18,504 nucleotides of DNA from Desulfobulbaceae bacterium (GTDB lineage: Bacteria > Desulfobacterota > Desulfobulbia > Desulfobulbales > Desulfocapsaceae). Under the pieces are notes generated by a model. It made no database searches and had not been told where the DNA came from. It was given only the letters and a program-made list of their open reading frames with translations. Location of the stretch: assembly GCA_024643445.1 (NCBI GenBank), contig JAHEMX010000010.1, positions 1 to 18,504 of the forward strand, in the 5' to 3' direction. A program made the position numbers and the translations under genes. Positions 8,520 to 16,345 of the stretch are shown one piece after another. How positions within the stretch are numbered: position 1 is the first letter of the stretch; each line of letters begins with the position of its first letter.

Positions 8520-9923
8520 ATGGCGCGACAAATAACCCAGGAAGAAAAACAATACGCCCAGGAGTTGCTCGCTCGGGCGCGGGTGGCTCAGAAGCAGATT
8601 GAAACCTTGGACCAGGCAGCTATAGATCGTGCAATTCAGGCCGTGGCCTGGTCGACTTCGAACGAGAAAACTTTTACCCGACTGGCCCGCATGGGGGTTG
8701 AAGAGAGCGGTCTCGGGGACTGGGAGGGACGGCCGAACAAACGCTTCAAGATCAAGGGTATTCTTCGCGACGCCCTCCGCCAGAAAAGTATGGGGGTGGT
8801 GGAGGAAATACCTGACAAAGGGTTGGTCAAGTATGCCAAACCGGTCGGCGTCATCGCCGCGCTGGTGCCAACGACCAATCCGGCTTTAACGCCTCCGGGA
8901 ATGGGCATCTATGCCTTGAAGGCAAAAAATGCAGTGGTCTTCTCACCGCATCCCAGGGCCAAGAACACCTCAATCGAAACCGTGGCGGTGATGCGCAAGG
9001 CCTTGAAAAAAATTGGGTTGCCGGAAGATCTCTATGTTTGTGCCGAGCGACCGTCTATCCCGCTCGCCCAGGAATTGATGGCGATCTGTGATCTTACCAT
9101 TGCCACCGGCGGACCGGCCATGGCCAGGTCCGCACATAGTTCAGGCAAGCCGGCCTATGCCGCCGGCCAGGGAAACTCGACCATGGTATTCGACGAGACG
9201 GCCGATATAAAAGAAGCGGCGCATAACACCATGCTCAGTAAAATGTCCGATTTCGGTTCCGGCTGCTCGGCCGACGGGAACCTGATCGTCGAGGCAACCA
9301 TCTACGATGCGTTTCTCGCACAACTTCAGCAGGAAGGCGGCTACCTGGTGAACGATGAGCAAAAGGCAAAGCTCGAGCCGGTGCTCTGGCAGGACGGACA
9401 CCGGACCATCGACACCATCGCCTGCCCAGCCCGGGTCCTGGCAGAGAAGGCCGGTTTCACTATTCCTGACGAAAAGAAGTTTTTAATCGTCAAAGAAGAG
9501 CGGATAGGCAAGGACTATCCCTTTTCTACCGAGAAGCTTGGCACCCTGCTGTCGATATTCAAGTACAGCGGGTTCGAGAATGCCTTGAAAATGGTGGAGC
9601 AGATTTATGCGACCCAGGGCAAGGGACACTCATGCGGCATCTACAGTTTCAATGACGAACACATTCATCAGCTCGCGCTCACGGCACCGGTCAGCAGGAT
9701 GATGGTACGTCAGCCCCAGTCCAAGGCTAATGCCGGCAGCTTCAATAACGGCATGCCGATGACCTCGAGCATGGGGTGCGGCGTCTGGGCCGGTAACATC
9801 AGCAACGAGAATATCTCTTTGAAGCACTACCTGAATTATACCTGGGTATCCCGGCCGATTCCCGAGGATAAGCCAAGCGACGAAGAGTTGTACGGTGAAT
9901 TCTACAATACCGAGACCTGGTGA
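8520..9923 (+). CDS. CoA-acylating aldehyde dehydrogenase, sulfoacetaldehyde dehydrogenase (SauS)-like
   Basis: This 467-residue enzyme of the acylating aldehyde dehydrogenase branch would convert an aldehyde, NAD(P)+ and CoA to acyl-CoA. PTTNP at 117-121, ATGGP at 195-199 and SDFGSGCSADGN around the nucleophile Cys249 match the acylating branch (EutE, AdhE N-terminal domain, SauS). The length and C-terminal region fit SauS-like proteins better than AdhE. The ATG at 8520 is chosen for its AGGAG at 8508-8512; an upstream in-frame ATG at 8460 has no ribosome site. The next gene encodes a ThDP enzyme, so the aldehyde may come from ThDP-dependent decarboxylation or cleavage. Sulfoacetaldehyde is only one candidate substrate, because no other sulfonate gene is present. 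Phrasing at family level is safe; the substrate is not. Confidence 0.85.
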   Translation: MARQITQEEKQYAQELLARARVAQKQIETLDQAAIDRAIQAVAWSTSNEKTFTRLARMGVEESGLGDWEGRPNKRFKIKGILRDALRQKSMGVVEEIPDKGLVKYAKPVGVIAALVPTTNPALTPPGMGIYALKAKNAVVFSPHPRAKNTSIETVAVMRKALKKIGLPEDLYVCAERPSIPLAQELMAICDLTIATGGPAMARSAHSSGKPAYAAGQGNSTMVFDETADIKEAAHNTMLSKMSDFGSGCSADGNLIVEATIYDAFLAQLQQEGGYLVNDEQKAKLEPVLWQDGHRTIDTIACPARVLAEKAGFTIPDEKKFLIVKEERIGKDYPFSTEKLGTLLSIFKYSGFENALKMVEQIYATQGKGHSCGIYSFNDEHIHQLALTAPVSRMMVRQPQSKANAGSFNNGMPMTSSMGCGVWAGNISNENISLKHYLNYTWVSRPIPEDKPSDEELYGEFYNTETW

Positions 9924-10056
9924 AGCGGTAACAGGGAGAACTCGGATCGTCAGTCGTCTTGACGGCCAGCGAGTACGGATTACCCGCAGCTTGTCGTGCT
10001 TTTTTTAACAAGACCTTTAAACCCGGCGCCATGAGCCGGCCAAAACGGAGGAAACC

Positions 10057-11808
10057 ATGAAAGGTCCGGTCGCAAAACTTTTGGTTGATTATCTTGAAGA
10101 TCGCGGTGTCAAGCATATCTTCGGCCTGTGCGGTCACACGAATATTGCCGTGCTGTCGGCACTGGAGAACAGTTCCATCGATTTCATCAATGTCCGTCAC
10201 GAACAGATCGCCTCGCATGCGGCCGACGGGTACGCCAGGGTCACCGGCCGGGCTTCGGTGGTCATGAGCCACCTGGGACCGGGGATGACCAATGCTGCAA
10301 CGGGCGTTGCCAATGCAGCACTGGACTGCATCCCCATGGTGGTTATTGCCGGTGATGTGCCGAGTCACTACTACGGCAAGCATCCGCATCAGGAGGTTAA
10401 CCTGCATGCGGACGGCGCCCAGTGTGAAATCTATCGTCCATTCGTCAAGCGGGTCTGGCGAGTGGAGCGTCCCGAACTTTTCCCGGAAATCATGGAGAAA
10501 GCTTTCCAGCTGGCCGAAAGCGGTCAGCCCGGGCCGGTGCTGGTCGACGTCCCCATGGATATCTTTTCCCTTGAAGTTGATGCCGAACTGTTCGAACGCC
10601 AGAAAAAGAACACCAGAAACCTCCGCAAGCCAGCGCTTGATGAGGCAACGGCAGAAGAGATTGTCGATCGTCTGCTGGCGGCGAAGAAACCTGTTATCTA
10701 TGCCGGCGGAGGGGTCCTGCTGGCACGCGCTTCGGCGGAATTGCGGGAACTGGTCGAGCTGCTGAGTCTGCCGGTTGCACACAGCCTGATGGGCAAGGGC
10801 GCGCTGCCGGATGATCATCCATTCATTCTCGGCATGACCGGTTTCTGGGGTACCAAATATATCAACGAAGCATGCCGGACCGCAGATCTTATCCTGGGGC
10901 TGGGAACCCGGTTCAAAGAGGCGGACTGCAGTTCCTGGTACCCGGAGTTTACCTTCGACATTCCCAAGACTGCCTTGATACAGATCGACATCGAGCCAAG
11001 CGAGATCGGCCGTAATTATCCCGTAGCGATTGGAGCGGTTGCCGACCTCAAGCAGGCGCTTGGCGCACTGGTAAAGGTTGCCCGTGCGCGTGTACCGCAG
11101 GGCGTTAGAAAAGAAGAACTCAAACGCGAGATCGCTCAAGACAGGGCCAAATTCAAGCAACGCAATGTCGAGATGGAGCAGAGCAATGCCTTTCCGATGA
11201 TGCCCGAGCGGATACTCGCCGAGGTGCGTGAAGTACTGCCCCGCGACGCCATTATCACGACCGATGTCGGCTGGAACAAGAACGGCGTCGGCCAGCAGTT
11301 CCCCGTCTACGAACCAGGCAGTATCCTTTTCCCGGGCGGCTACGCCACCATGGGTTTCGGCGGGGCGGCAGCGCTCGGAGCCAAGCTCGCCAACCCCGGG
11401 AAAGTGGTTATTTCCCTGATCGGTGATGGCGGTTTCGGCCAGAATCCGGCCTTGCTCGCTACTGCCCGGCATGAAAATATCGCGGTTATCTGGCTGATTA
11501 TGAATAACAATGCATTCGGCACCATCGCCGGGCTTCAAAAGGCGCATTTCGGTACGACCTTTGGAACCGTCTTCAGCAAAGATGGGGCGCCCGATTATGC
11601 AGCGATTGCCAGGGCATACGGTGTTGAAGGGATACGGATCAACTCGGCCGAGGAATTCAAGTCGGTCCTGGTCAAGGCTATTTCATCAGACAAACCGGTT
11701 GTTCTGGATGTGCCGATGATCAATAACCCGGTGCCGACAGACGGGCACTGGAATATTCTGGACATCTACTCGCCGGGTAAGAATATTTCCCATGTGAGCA
11801 CCGATTGA
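10057..11808 (+). CDS. ThDP-dependent enzyme, acetolactate synthase-like large subunit
   Basis: This 583-residue protein has the three-domain layout of the acetolactate synthase/benzaldehyde lyase/oxalyl-CoA decarboxylase superfamily. The N-terminal Pyr domain carries the activating glutamate Glu49 in RHEQIASHAADGYAR. The central domain spans about 190-330. The C-terminal PP domain has the ThDP/Mg motif GDG at 456-458, ending in NNN at 483-485. Such enzymes decarboxylate 2-oxo acids or make and break C-C bonds next to a carbonyl. It lacks the usual acetolactate synthase residues after the NN motif (here AFGTIAGLQKAHFG) and is not close to Xsc, whose equivalent is a QWGAEKKNQ-type stretch. No small regulatory subunit (ilvN) follows, arguing against branched amino-acid synthesis. 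ACGGAGGAAACC precedes the start. It is 133 bases downstream of the aldehyde dehydrogenase and probably works with it. Confidence 0.85.
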   Translation: MKGPVAKLLVDYLEDRGVKHIFGLCGHTNIAVLSALENSSIDFINVRHEQIASHAADGYARVTGRASVVMSHLGPGMTNAATGVANAALDCIPMVVIAGDVPSHYYGKHPHQEVNLHADGAQCEIYRPFVKRVWRVERPELFPEIMEKAFQLAESGQPGPVLVDVPMDIFSLEVDAELFERQKKNTRNLRKPALDEATAEEIVDRLLAAKKPVIYAGGGVLLARASAELRELVELLSLPVAHSLMGKGALPDDHPFILGMTGFWGTKYINEACRTADLILGLGTRFKEADCSSWYPEFTFDIPKTALIQIDIEPSEIGRNYPVAIGAVADLKQALGALVKVARARVPQGVRKEELKREIAQDRAKFKQRNVEMEQSNAFPMMPERILAEVREVLPRDAIITTDVGWNKNGVGQQFPVYEPGSILFPGGYATMGFGGAAALGAKLANPGKVVISLIGDGGFGQNPALLATARHENIAVIWLIMNNNAFGTIAGLQKAHFGTTFGTVFSKDGAPDYAAIARAYGVEGIRINSAEEFKSVLVKAISSDKPVVLDVPMINNPVPTDGHWNILDIYSPGKNISHVSTD

Positions 11809-11848
11809 TTGGAATTTCCGGTCATCTCTTAGACGGAAATAATAATAG

Positions 11849-11889
11849 GAGCCACTTGGTCAGATCGGGTCAATCTGACCAAGCGGCTC
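11849..11889. promoter_or_regulatory. 17-bp inverted repeat upstream of the GntR gene
   Basis: The arms 11849-11865 and 11873-11889 match at 16 of 17 positions around a 7-base loop; the inner ten bases TTGGTCAGAT/ATCTGACCAA are perfect. It lies in the 88-base gap after the ThDP gene and ends seven bases before the GntR ATG. The TTGGTC/GACCAA arms resemble the TGGT...ACCA operators typical of FCD-type GntR proteins, so autoregulation is a good guess. With no T-run it is a poor intrinsic terminator, although as RNA it would form a strong hairpin. Confidence 0.55.
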
Positions 11890-11896
11890 AGCTTGA

Positions 11897-12598
11897 ATGA
11901 TGAGGGTGAAGAGCCGGGAATCTGAAAAACAGGTAGACGGGTCAGCGATTATGATTCAGACAGGAACCATGAACGTATACGAGGCGTTGAAGAGTGATAT
12001 CGTGATGGGGAATCTTTCTCCGGGCAGCAAACTGAAGATGGAAATGCTCAAGGCGCGTTACGGTATGGGCGTCAACGTTATCAGGGAAAGCCTTGCCCGG
12101 CTGGCAACAGAAGACCTCGTTGATGCGGAGAACCAGAAAGGTTTCCGGGTTGCTACTACCTCGGTCAGTCGGCTGAGAAATCTGGTTCGACTGCGCATCC
12201 TCTTCGAAACCGACGGCGTCAAACACTCGATTGAAAACGGCGGCATCGACTGGGAAACAAGTCTGGTGGCAGCCTATCACAAGCTTGAATATATTGAAAA
12301 GAAGATGCAGCAGAACGAGGAAGCGCACGGTATCAATTGGTACGAATGTGACCGGGACTTCCACAATTCGTTGATATCCGCTTGTGGCTCAGAGCTTCAC
12401 ATCCTTTACCATCGGCGCGTGTTTGAACAGTACCGTCAGTACGTAATGGTCGACCTGAAGACGAATGGCTTTCGTGGCGGTGCCATTGTCCGGGAGCATA
12501 AGGATATTCTCCAAGCCGCTCTCGACAGGGATTTCACAAGATGCTGCGCGTCCATAGAACTTCATCTGCGCAATTTTTTTCAGCAAGTAGCTTCGTGA
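11897..12598 (+). CDS. GntR-family regulator with FCD ligand-binding domain
   Basis: This is a 233-residue transcription regulator. An N-terminal winged helix-turn-helix (about residues 25-90) contains VYEALKSDIVMGNLSPGSKL and the recognition segment MGVNVIRESLARLATEDLV, both typical of GntR. The C-terminal all-helical FCD domain (about 98-230) has the CDRDFHNSLISACG motif and REHKDIL...ALDRDF, with His and Asp residues in the positions that bind a metal and a carboxylate ligand in this family. Such proteins usually sense an organic acid of the pathway they control. The ATG at 11897 gives normal family length but has no ribosome site. ATG 11969, with AGGA just before it, would give a shorter protein lacking 24 residues. 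It follows the ThDP gene, which is probably among its targets. Confidence 0.88.
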   Translation: MMRVKSRESEKQVDGSAIMIQTGTMNVYEALKSDIVMGNLSPGSKLKMEMLKARYGMGVNVIRESLARLATEDLVDAENQKGFRVATTSVSRLRNLVRLRILFETDGVKHSIENGGIDWETSLVAAYHKLEYIEKKMQQNEEAHGINWYECDRDFHNSLISACGSELHILYHRRVFEQYRQYVMVDLKTNGFRGGAIVREHKDILQAALDRDFTRCCASIELHLRNFFQQVAS

Positions 12599-12752
12599 CG
12601 GATGGACCCAGCTGTTTGTTGCAACGACGTTCCATCGCGTATCGAACTGAGAGAAATAAAAGCCATTAAGCCTCGTAGCTATTGATTCACCCTGATACCC
12701 TGAAAACAACTTTATGAGGTGACCTGTCTGCAGACGACGGGAAAAATCTTGA

Positions 12753-13538
12753 ATGAAACTTGATCTGAAACATACGGTAGTCCTCGTCACGGGAGCCAGC
12801 AAGGGTATCGGCAGAGCCATTGCCGATACCTTTGCAGCAGAAGGCGCCCGCCTTGCGCTTTGCGCCCGGAACGAAGAGAGCTTGAGCCTGGTCGCATCCG
12901 AGTTGAGCCGCCGGTTCAAAATCGACACACTCCCCGTTGCTGAAGACCTGAGCAGTCTCGACGGGGTGCGATCTTGCGTGGAGCGTGTGGTGCAGCACTT
13001 TTCGAGGATAAATACCCTCGTCAACGTCGCCGGAGCCATACGTCCCGGCACGCTTCTGTCCAAGCCCGACGCTGACTGGCAGGAAGATTATGACCTCAAA
13101 CTTTTCGGCTATGTCCGCATGATGCGTGAGGTGTTTCCGCTGATGAAAAAGAATGGCGGCCGCATTATCAATATTATCGGCAGCGCCGGACGCTGCGCCG
13201 ATCCTGCGTACATCGCCGGCGGAGGGGCCAATGCCGCCTTGATGAATATTACCAAAGCAGCGGCCGCAGAAGGCGGTCCGCACAATATCCTGGTAAATGG
13301 GATCAATCCGGGTCCCACCCGCACAGAACGGTGGGATACCATGAACCGCCACCTGTCCCGTGAGTGGGGGGTGCCCCTTGAAGAGGTGATCGCTCGGCGC
13401 CTTAAGGGAAATCCGCTCGGCCGGCCGGCCGAACCTGACTCAATTGCTGCGATGGTCGCCTTTCTGGCTTCATCGCGCGCCGCCGATATAAACGGCGCCA
13501 TCATTGAAATGGACGGCGGTACGAACCGTTGCATCTGA
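12753..13538 (+). CDS. Short-chain dehydrogenase/reductase with non-canonical active site
   Basis: This is a 261-residue Rossmann-fold protein of the classical SDR length. The nucleotide-binding TGASKGIG is at 13-20. Arg39 in CARN after the second strand suggests NADP(H). Of the usual Asn-Ser-Tyr-Lys tetrad only Ser144 and Tyr153 remain: the Lys position of YxxxK is Gly157 (YIAGG), and the Asn position of the central helix is Lys116 (DLKLFG). NNAG is NVAG at 91-94. The rest of the fold, including the INPGPTRTE segment after strand 6 and the GAIIEMDGG tail, is intact. Reading frame is uninterrupted, so this is not a sequencing error. It may belong to an atypical but functional SDR group, or may have lost oxidoreductase chemistry. 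The ribosome site is weak. Its role is unknown; position suggests the same pathway. Confidence 0.85.
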   Translation: MKLDLKHTVVLVTGASKGIGRAIADTFAAEGARLALCARNEESLSLVASELSRRFKIDTLPVAEDLSSLDGVRSCVERVVQHFSRINTLVNVAGAIRPGTLLSKPDADWQEDYDLKLFGYVRMMREVFPLMKKNGGRIINIIGSAGRCADPAYIAGGGANAALMNITKAAAAEGGPHNILVNGINPGPTRTERWDTMNRHLSREWGVPLEEVIARRLKGNPLGRPAEPDSIAAMVAFLASSRAADINGAIIEMDGGTNRCI

Positions 13539-13846
13539 TTGTGCCGAAAAACTGCCCCTGCGGTTACACCAGCTTGCTGACGGAACCGGTAAGGATTACC
13601 TCAATTATTATTTCCTCTTGTCAGGCTGTCGTTTTGATTTGCTTTTACTGATCCGCAGGGTTATCCTACTAGGTGGAACGTTTTGCTCTTTGCAAGGACA
13701 GAACGATCCATCTCGGCTCTGTAAAAAGGGCGCACGTATTTCCGCTTCGGTTGAGATAAGAGGTAACTGGTCCGTGATTCTAACGAAGGTGAGTCAAGCG
13801 AAAATCCGGAACAGAAGACGATACCAACGAGAGGAACCCAACACTT
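13539..13846. promoter_or_regulatory. Gene-free region before the IclR gene with weak promoter
   Basis: This 308-base gap holds no credible gene. A promoter-like set lies at 13639-13667: TTGCTT, a 17-base spacer, and TATCCT (13662-13667), the same -10 and spacer as before dctP and tctC. The -35 is poor (three of six bases). At 13674-13688, the exact distance seen at dctP, is TGGAACGTTTTGCTC, matching the left half and centre of the dctP palindrome. It is probably the autoregulated promoter of the IclR gene, leaving a leader of about 170 bases. Confidence 0.4.
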
Positions 13847-14638
13847 TTGCAAAAAAAAAGACAGAATATTAAATCTTCGGCGCCAATTGTTGACAGTCTT
13901 GCAACGGCCCTCGGTTTGCTTGATTATTTTTCAATTAGAGAACCGGAACTCTCTCTTCGTGAGTTGAGCGAAAAGTCAGGACTCTATAAAAGCCGTATTC
14001 ACCGGCTGTGTGCTACGCTCGTTGCCTTTGATTTCCTGACCCGTATGCCTTCGTCAACATACCGGCTCGGTCCAAAACTTATGACTCTCGGGAAGATTTA
14101 CGAGAACACCAACACACTCGTGACCGTTTCCCGGCCTATCATGAAGCGGCTGGCGGAAGATGCCGGGGAGTCTGTCGCTCTTTTTCAACTCGATGGAGAA
14201 ACATCCTTCTGTCTTTCACGTGAATACGGATCGTCAAGCCTTGTGTTCTCGATTCAGGAAGGGGATGACATGGAATTGCACGCCTCCGCCGCCGGCAGGG
14301 TTCTGCTGACCTTTGGCTCCGCAGAGTTGCGGGAGAAAATTCTCAGTCAAACCAGATTCGAGAAGTTTACTTCCGAGACCATCACCAGCCCCAAGAAATT
14401 AAAGAAAGAGCTCGATGCCGTCAGAAAACGGGGGTATGCAGTCAACCGGGGCGAGAGGGAACTTGAAGTCGCAGCCGTCGCTGCGCCTATCTATAATTAT
14501 GACAACACCGTCGATTCAACCCTTGCCATTGTCGGCCCGGTGCAACGTTTTGCCAGCGATCGTGAGGAAAGTATCGTGAAAAGCCTTTTGCAGGCGACAC
14601 GGAGAATCTCTGAGTTGCTTGGAGCTCGTGTACGATAA
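13847..14638 (+). CDS. IclR-family transcriptional regulator
   Basis: This is a 263-residue regulator. An N-terminal winged helix-turn-helix spans about residues 14-75, with ATALGLLDYF and LRELSEKSGLYKSRIHRLCATL. An IclR effector domain (about 85-260) contains the ASAAGRVLLTFG motif near 143-154 and the GYAVNRGERELEVAAVAAPIYN motif near 198-219, both typical of the family. IclR proteins control catabolic and transport operons by binding small organic effectors. The start is taken as TTG at 13847, with GAGAGGA ten bases upstream. No ATG lies nearby before the DNA-binding domain. Nine consecutive A bases (13851-13859) follow the start directly. It sits between two dehydrogenase genes and upstream of tctCBA; a shared promoter motif links it to dctP and tctC. 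Confidence 0.9.
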   Translation: MQKKRQNIKSSAPIVDSLATALGLLDYFSIREPELSLRELSEKSGLYKSRIHRLCATLVAFDFLTRMPSSTYRLGPKLMTLGKIYENTNTLVTVSRPIMKRLAEDAGESVALFQLDGETSFCLSREYGSSSLVFSIQEGDDMELHASAAGRVLLTFGSAELREKILSQTRFEKFTSETITSPKKLKKELDAVRKRGYAVNRGERELEVAAVAAPIYNYDNTVDSTLAIVGPVQRFASDREESIVKSLLQATRRISELLGARVR

Positions 14639-14868
14639 ACGTATGTCCACCTGCGGCTTATACCCCCTCCCCCAAAAAACTGATCGGGATATCCTTTCCC
14701 CCACTCATTCTGGCCAACGTTTGACGTGATCGATTAGTATACCGGATGCATCGGCATCGTTGAGGCAGGTTATGGCCGTGCCAATAAAAGGTTAGTATCA
14801 AAACGAACAGAGACGCCTGGTAAAAGCTTACCACCTAACGGGAACACAACTATTTGAAGGAATAAAAA

Positions 14869-15609
14869 ATGGAAAATAATCTGTCTGGGCAAACGGCTAT
14901 CGTTACTGGAGGCGCACGTGGTATAGGTCTGGGAATTGGCAGAGAACTGGCTCATCGAGGGTGCAGGGTCGCTCTGTGGGACCTTTCCTTTGATTCTTTT
15001 GACCCCGCTGCTGCGGGTTTTACTCCGGCGCTGCTGCAAAAAGTCGATGTCACTGATCTGGCTGCCGTGCAGAGCGGTTATGCAGAAAGTGTAAAGAGCT
15101 TGGGGCAAATTGATATCTTTATCAACAACGCGGGCATAAACGGCCCCGTGATCGATAGCTGGGAATACCCGGAGGAAGCCTGGAACAAGGTTCTTCAGGT
15201 GAACTTGACCGGTGTGTTTTATTGCACCAAAACCGTTGTTCCCGATATGCGCGCCCGCAAGAGCGGACGCATCGTCAATATCGCTTCCATGGCCGGCAAG
15301 AATGGCGTGCCCGGCATTTGTGCCTATGCTGCCGCCAAGGGAGGACTCATCGCCTTCACCAAGACCGTTGCCCGTGAATTGGCCGGCAGCAACGTCTTTG
15401 TCAATGCGGTCGCGCCGGCATTGACGGAGACTGAACTGTTTGCCCAGATGACGCCAGAACACATTAAAGCGATGACGGCTAAAATTCCCATGGGGCGTGC
15501 GGTTAAAATTGAGGACGTTGCCAGAATGGTAGCCTGGATAGCGAGCCCGGAATGCAGCTTTACAACCGGTTTCACGTTCGACGTTTCAGGAGGCCGTGCC
15601 GTTTATTGA
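14869..15609 (+). CDS. Short-chain dehydrogenase/reductase, FabG-like, NAD-type
   Basis: This is a 246-residue classical SDR with all landmarks. The cofactor motif TGGARGIG is at 13-20. Asp38 (WDLS) at the end of the second strand favours NAD(H). NNAG is at 86-89. The full tetrad is Asn112, Ser140, Tyr153 and Lys157. The C-terminus ends GFTFDVSGGRAVY as in FabG-like oxidoreductases. It would oxidise or reduce a hydroxy/oxo group; the NAD preference favours a catabolic oxidation, but the substrate is unknown. Its true fatty-acid role is unlikely given the absence of fab genes. AAGGAA lies six bases before the ATG at 14869. It stands alone, 230 bases after the IclR gene, with a long gene-free stretch downstream. 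Confidence 0.9.
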   Translation: MENNLSGQTAIVTGGARGIGLGIGRELAHRGCRVALWDLSFDSFDPAAAGFTPALLQKVDVTDLAAVQSGYAESVKSLGQIDIFINNAGINGPVIDSWEYPEEAWNKVLQVNLTGVFYCTKTVVPDMRARKSGRIVNIASMAGKNGVPGICAYAAAKGGLIAFTKTVARELAGSNVFVNAVAPALTETELFAQMTPEHIKAMTAKIPMGRAVKIEDVARMVAWIASPECSFTTGFTFDVSGGRAVY

Positions 15610-15707
15610 TCATCTGACCAAGTCCGAGCCTTCCGATTTCCCGGCACGATTTCCCCCGAAGAGTCATAGGTCTGCTGTCCGGAGGATGCTGACTTCGGGG
15701 GGATTCC

Positions 15708-15751
15708 TGCTGCCTGGGGAGATGCAGCACAAATGTCCAGGCTGCTTTTTT
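15708..15751 (+). terminator. Possible terminator or attenuator-like structure after the second dehydrogenase
   Basis: GCAGC (15724-15728) can pair with GCTGC (15741-15745), followed directly by six T bases (15746-15751). The same GCAGC, as GCAGCA (15724-15729), can pair instead with TGCTGC at 15708-15713, giving an alternative 6-bp stem that excludes the first. Both stems are short, and the 12-base loop of the first is large, so this is only a weak prediction. Confidence 0.3.
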
Positions 15752-15986
15752 CCCCAGAGCATCATGCGAAGCTCCTCTGCCAACCTGCCAACCGAATTGA
15801 TCCTGTGGAGCACTTCATTTTTCTGCGCTTCTCAAATCCTTGAGGAAGAAATTCCTCTCCCTGCCTCTGTATAGAATCAAGGTGCACCAGGCGCATCACC
15901 TGACCGCACCCCTTCTCCAGCAAGCGGCGACACTGGTATGTTCAGCTGCGTGATACTGAATTACATCAGTTCATTATTGAAAAATA

Positions 15987-16015
15987 TTGACATGATCTTT
16001 TCGCAAGAATATCCT
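15987..16015 (+). promoter_or_regulatory. Predicted tctCBA promoter
   Basis: A perfect -35 TTGACA (15987-15992), a 17-base spacer and the -10 TATCCT (16010-16015) match the dctP promoter in all three respects. The bases at 16022-16036 lie at the same offset as the dctP palindrome; the right half GTTCT is kept, and the left half is not. Transcription would start near 16022. Confidence 0.55.
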
Positions 16016-16249
16016 ATAGTGCGACAAGTCGTTCTGTTGTGTGGAAATGGTTGCGGCGATTGACGGGAAGTCAAACTGACGATTAATCTCTAAATAAAAG
16101 CTTTGTCCCCGATAATTTTGTTATATAGAATGGAGCAGCAAAAGTTTATGGCCAGAGGACAGTATGCCTCGTGGAATAGTTGTTGCTGTCTTCGGTATAG
16201 TTTAGCAAGTCAACCACTATATCTTTCATCAGAAGAAGGAGGGGAAACG

Positions 16250-16345
16250 ATGAAAGACGCTCTCTCGTGCCATTTATATCTGGTGTCGGATCTTATTAGT
16301 ATCCGTTTGCAAGCTATTCAACCCGTTAACCTTTCAGCTGACTAA
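16250..16345 (+). CDS. Possible 31-residue leader peptide before tctC
   Basis: A short open frame begins at the ATG at 16250, five bases after the very strong ribosome site AAGGAGGGG (16236-16244). Its TAA (16343-16345) runs into the AAGGAGG of tctC, so translation of the two would be coupled. The ribosome site and first codons (AAGGAGG, then ATGAAA) resemble those of tctC itself, so it may be a leader peptide or a decayed duplicate of the tctC start. The peptide has no recognisable domain and no run of a single regulatory amino acid. The coding claim rests on the ribosome site and spacing alone. Confidence 0.35.
   Translation: MKDALSCHLYLVSDLISIRLQAIQPVNLSAD

Noticed and set aside
9799..11547. 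Long open frame (582 codons) on the minus strand opposite the ThDP gene
   Set aside because: It is the antisense shadow of strong coding sequence; the forward frame has clear ThDP motifs and a ribosome site.
10057..11808. Identification of the ThDP gene as xsc (sulfoacetaldehyde acetyltransferase)
   Set aside because: The segment after the ThDP motif and the N-terminal region do not resemble Xsc, and no pta-type gene is nearby.
13504..13872. Open frame of 122 codons between the first dehydrogenase and the IclR gene
   Set aside because: It overlaps both genes and the predicted promoter, and its composition is not protein-like.
15596..15874. Open frame of 92 codons after the second dehydrogenase
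   Set aside because: It overlaps the dehydrogenase end, lacks a ribosome site, shows no recognisable motif, and contains the terminator-like structure.
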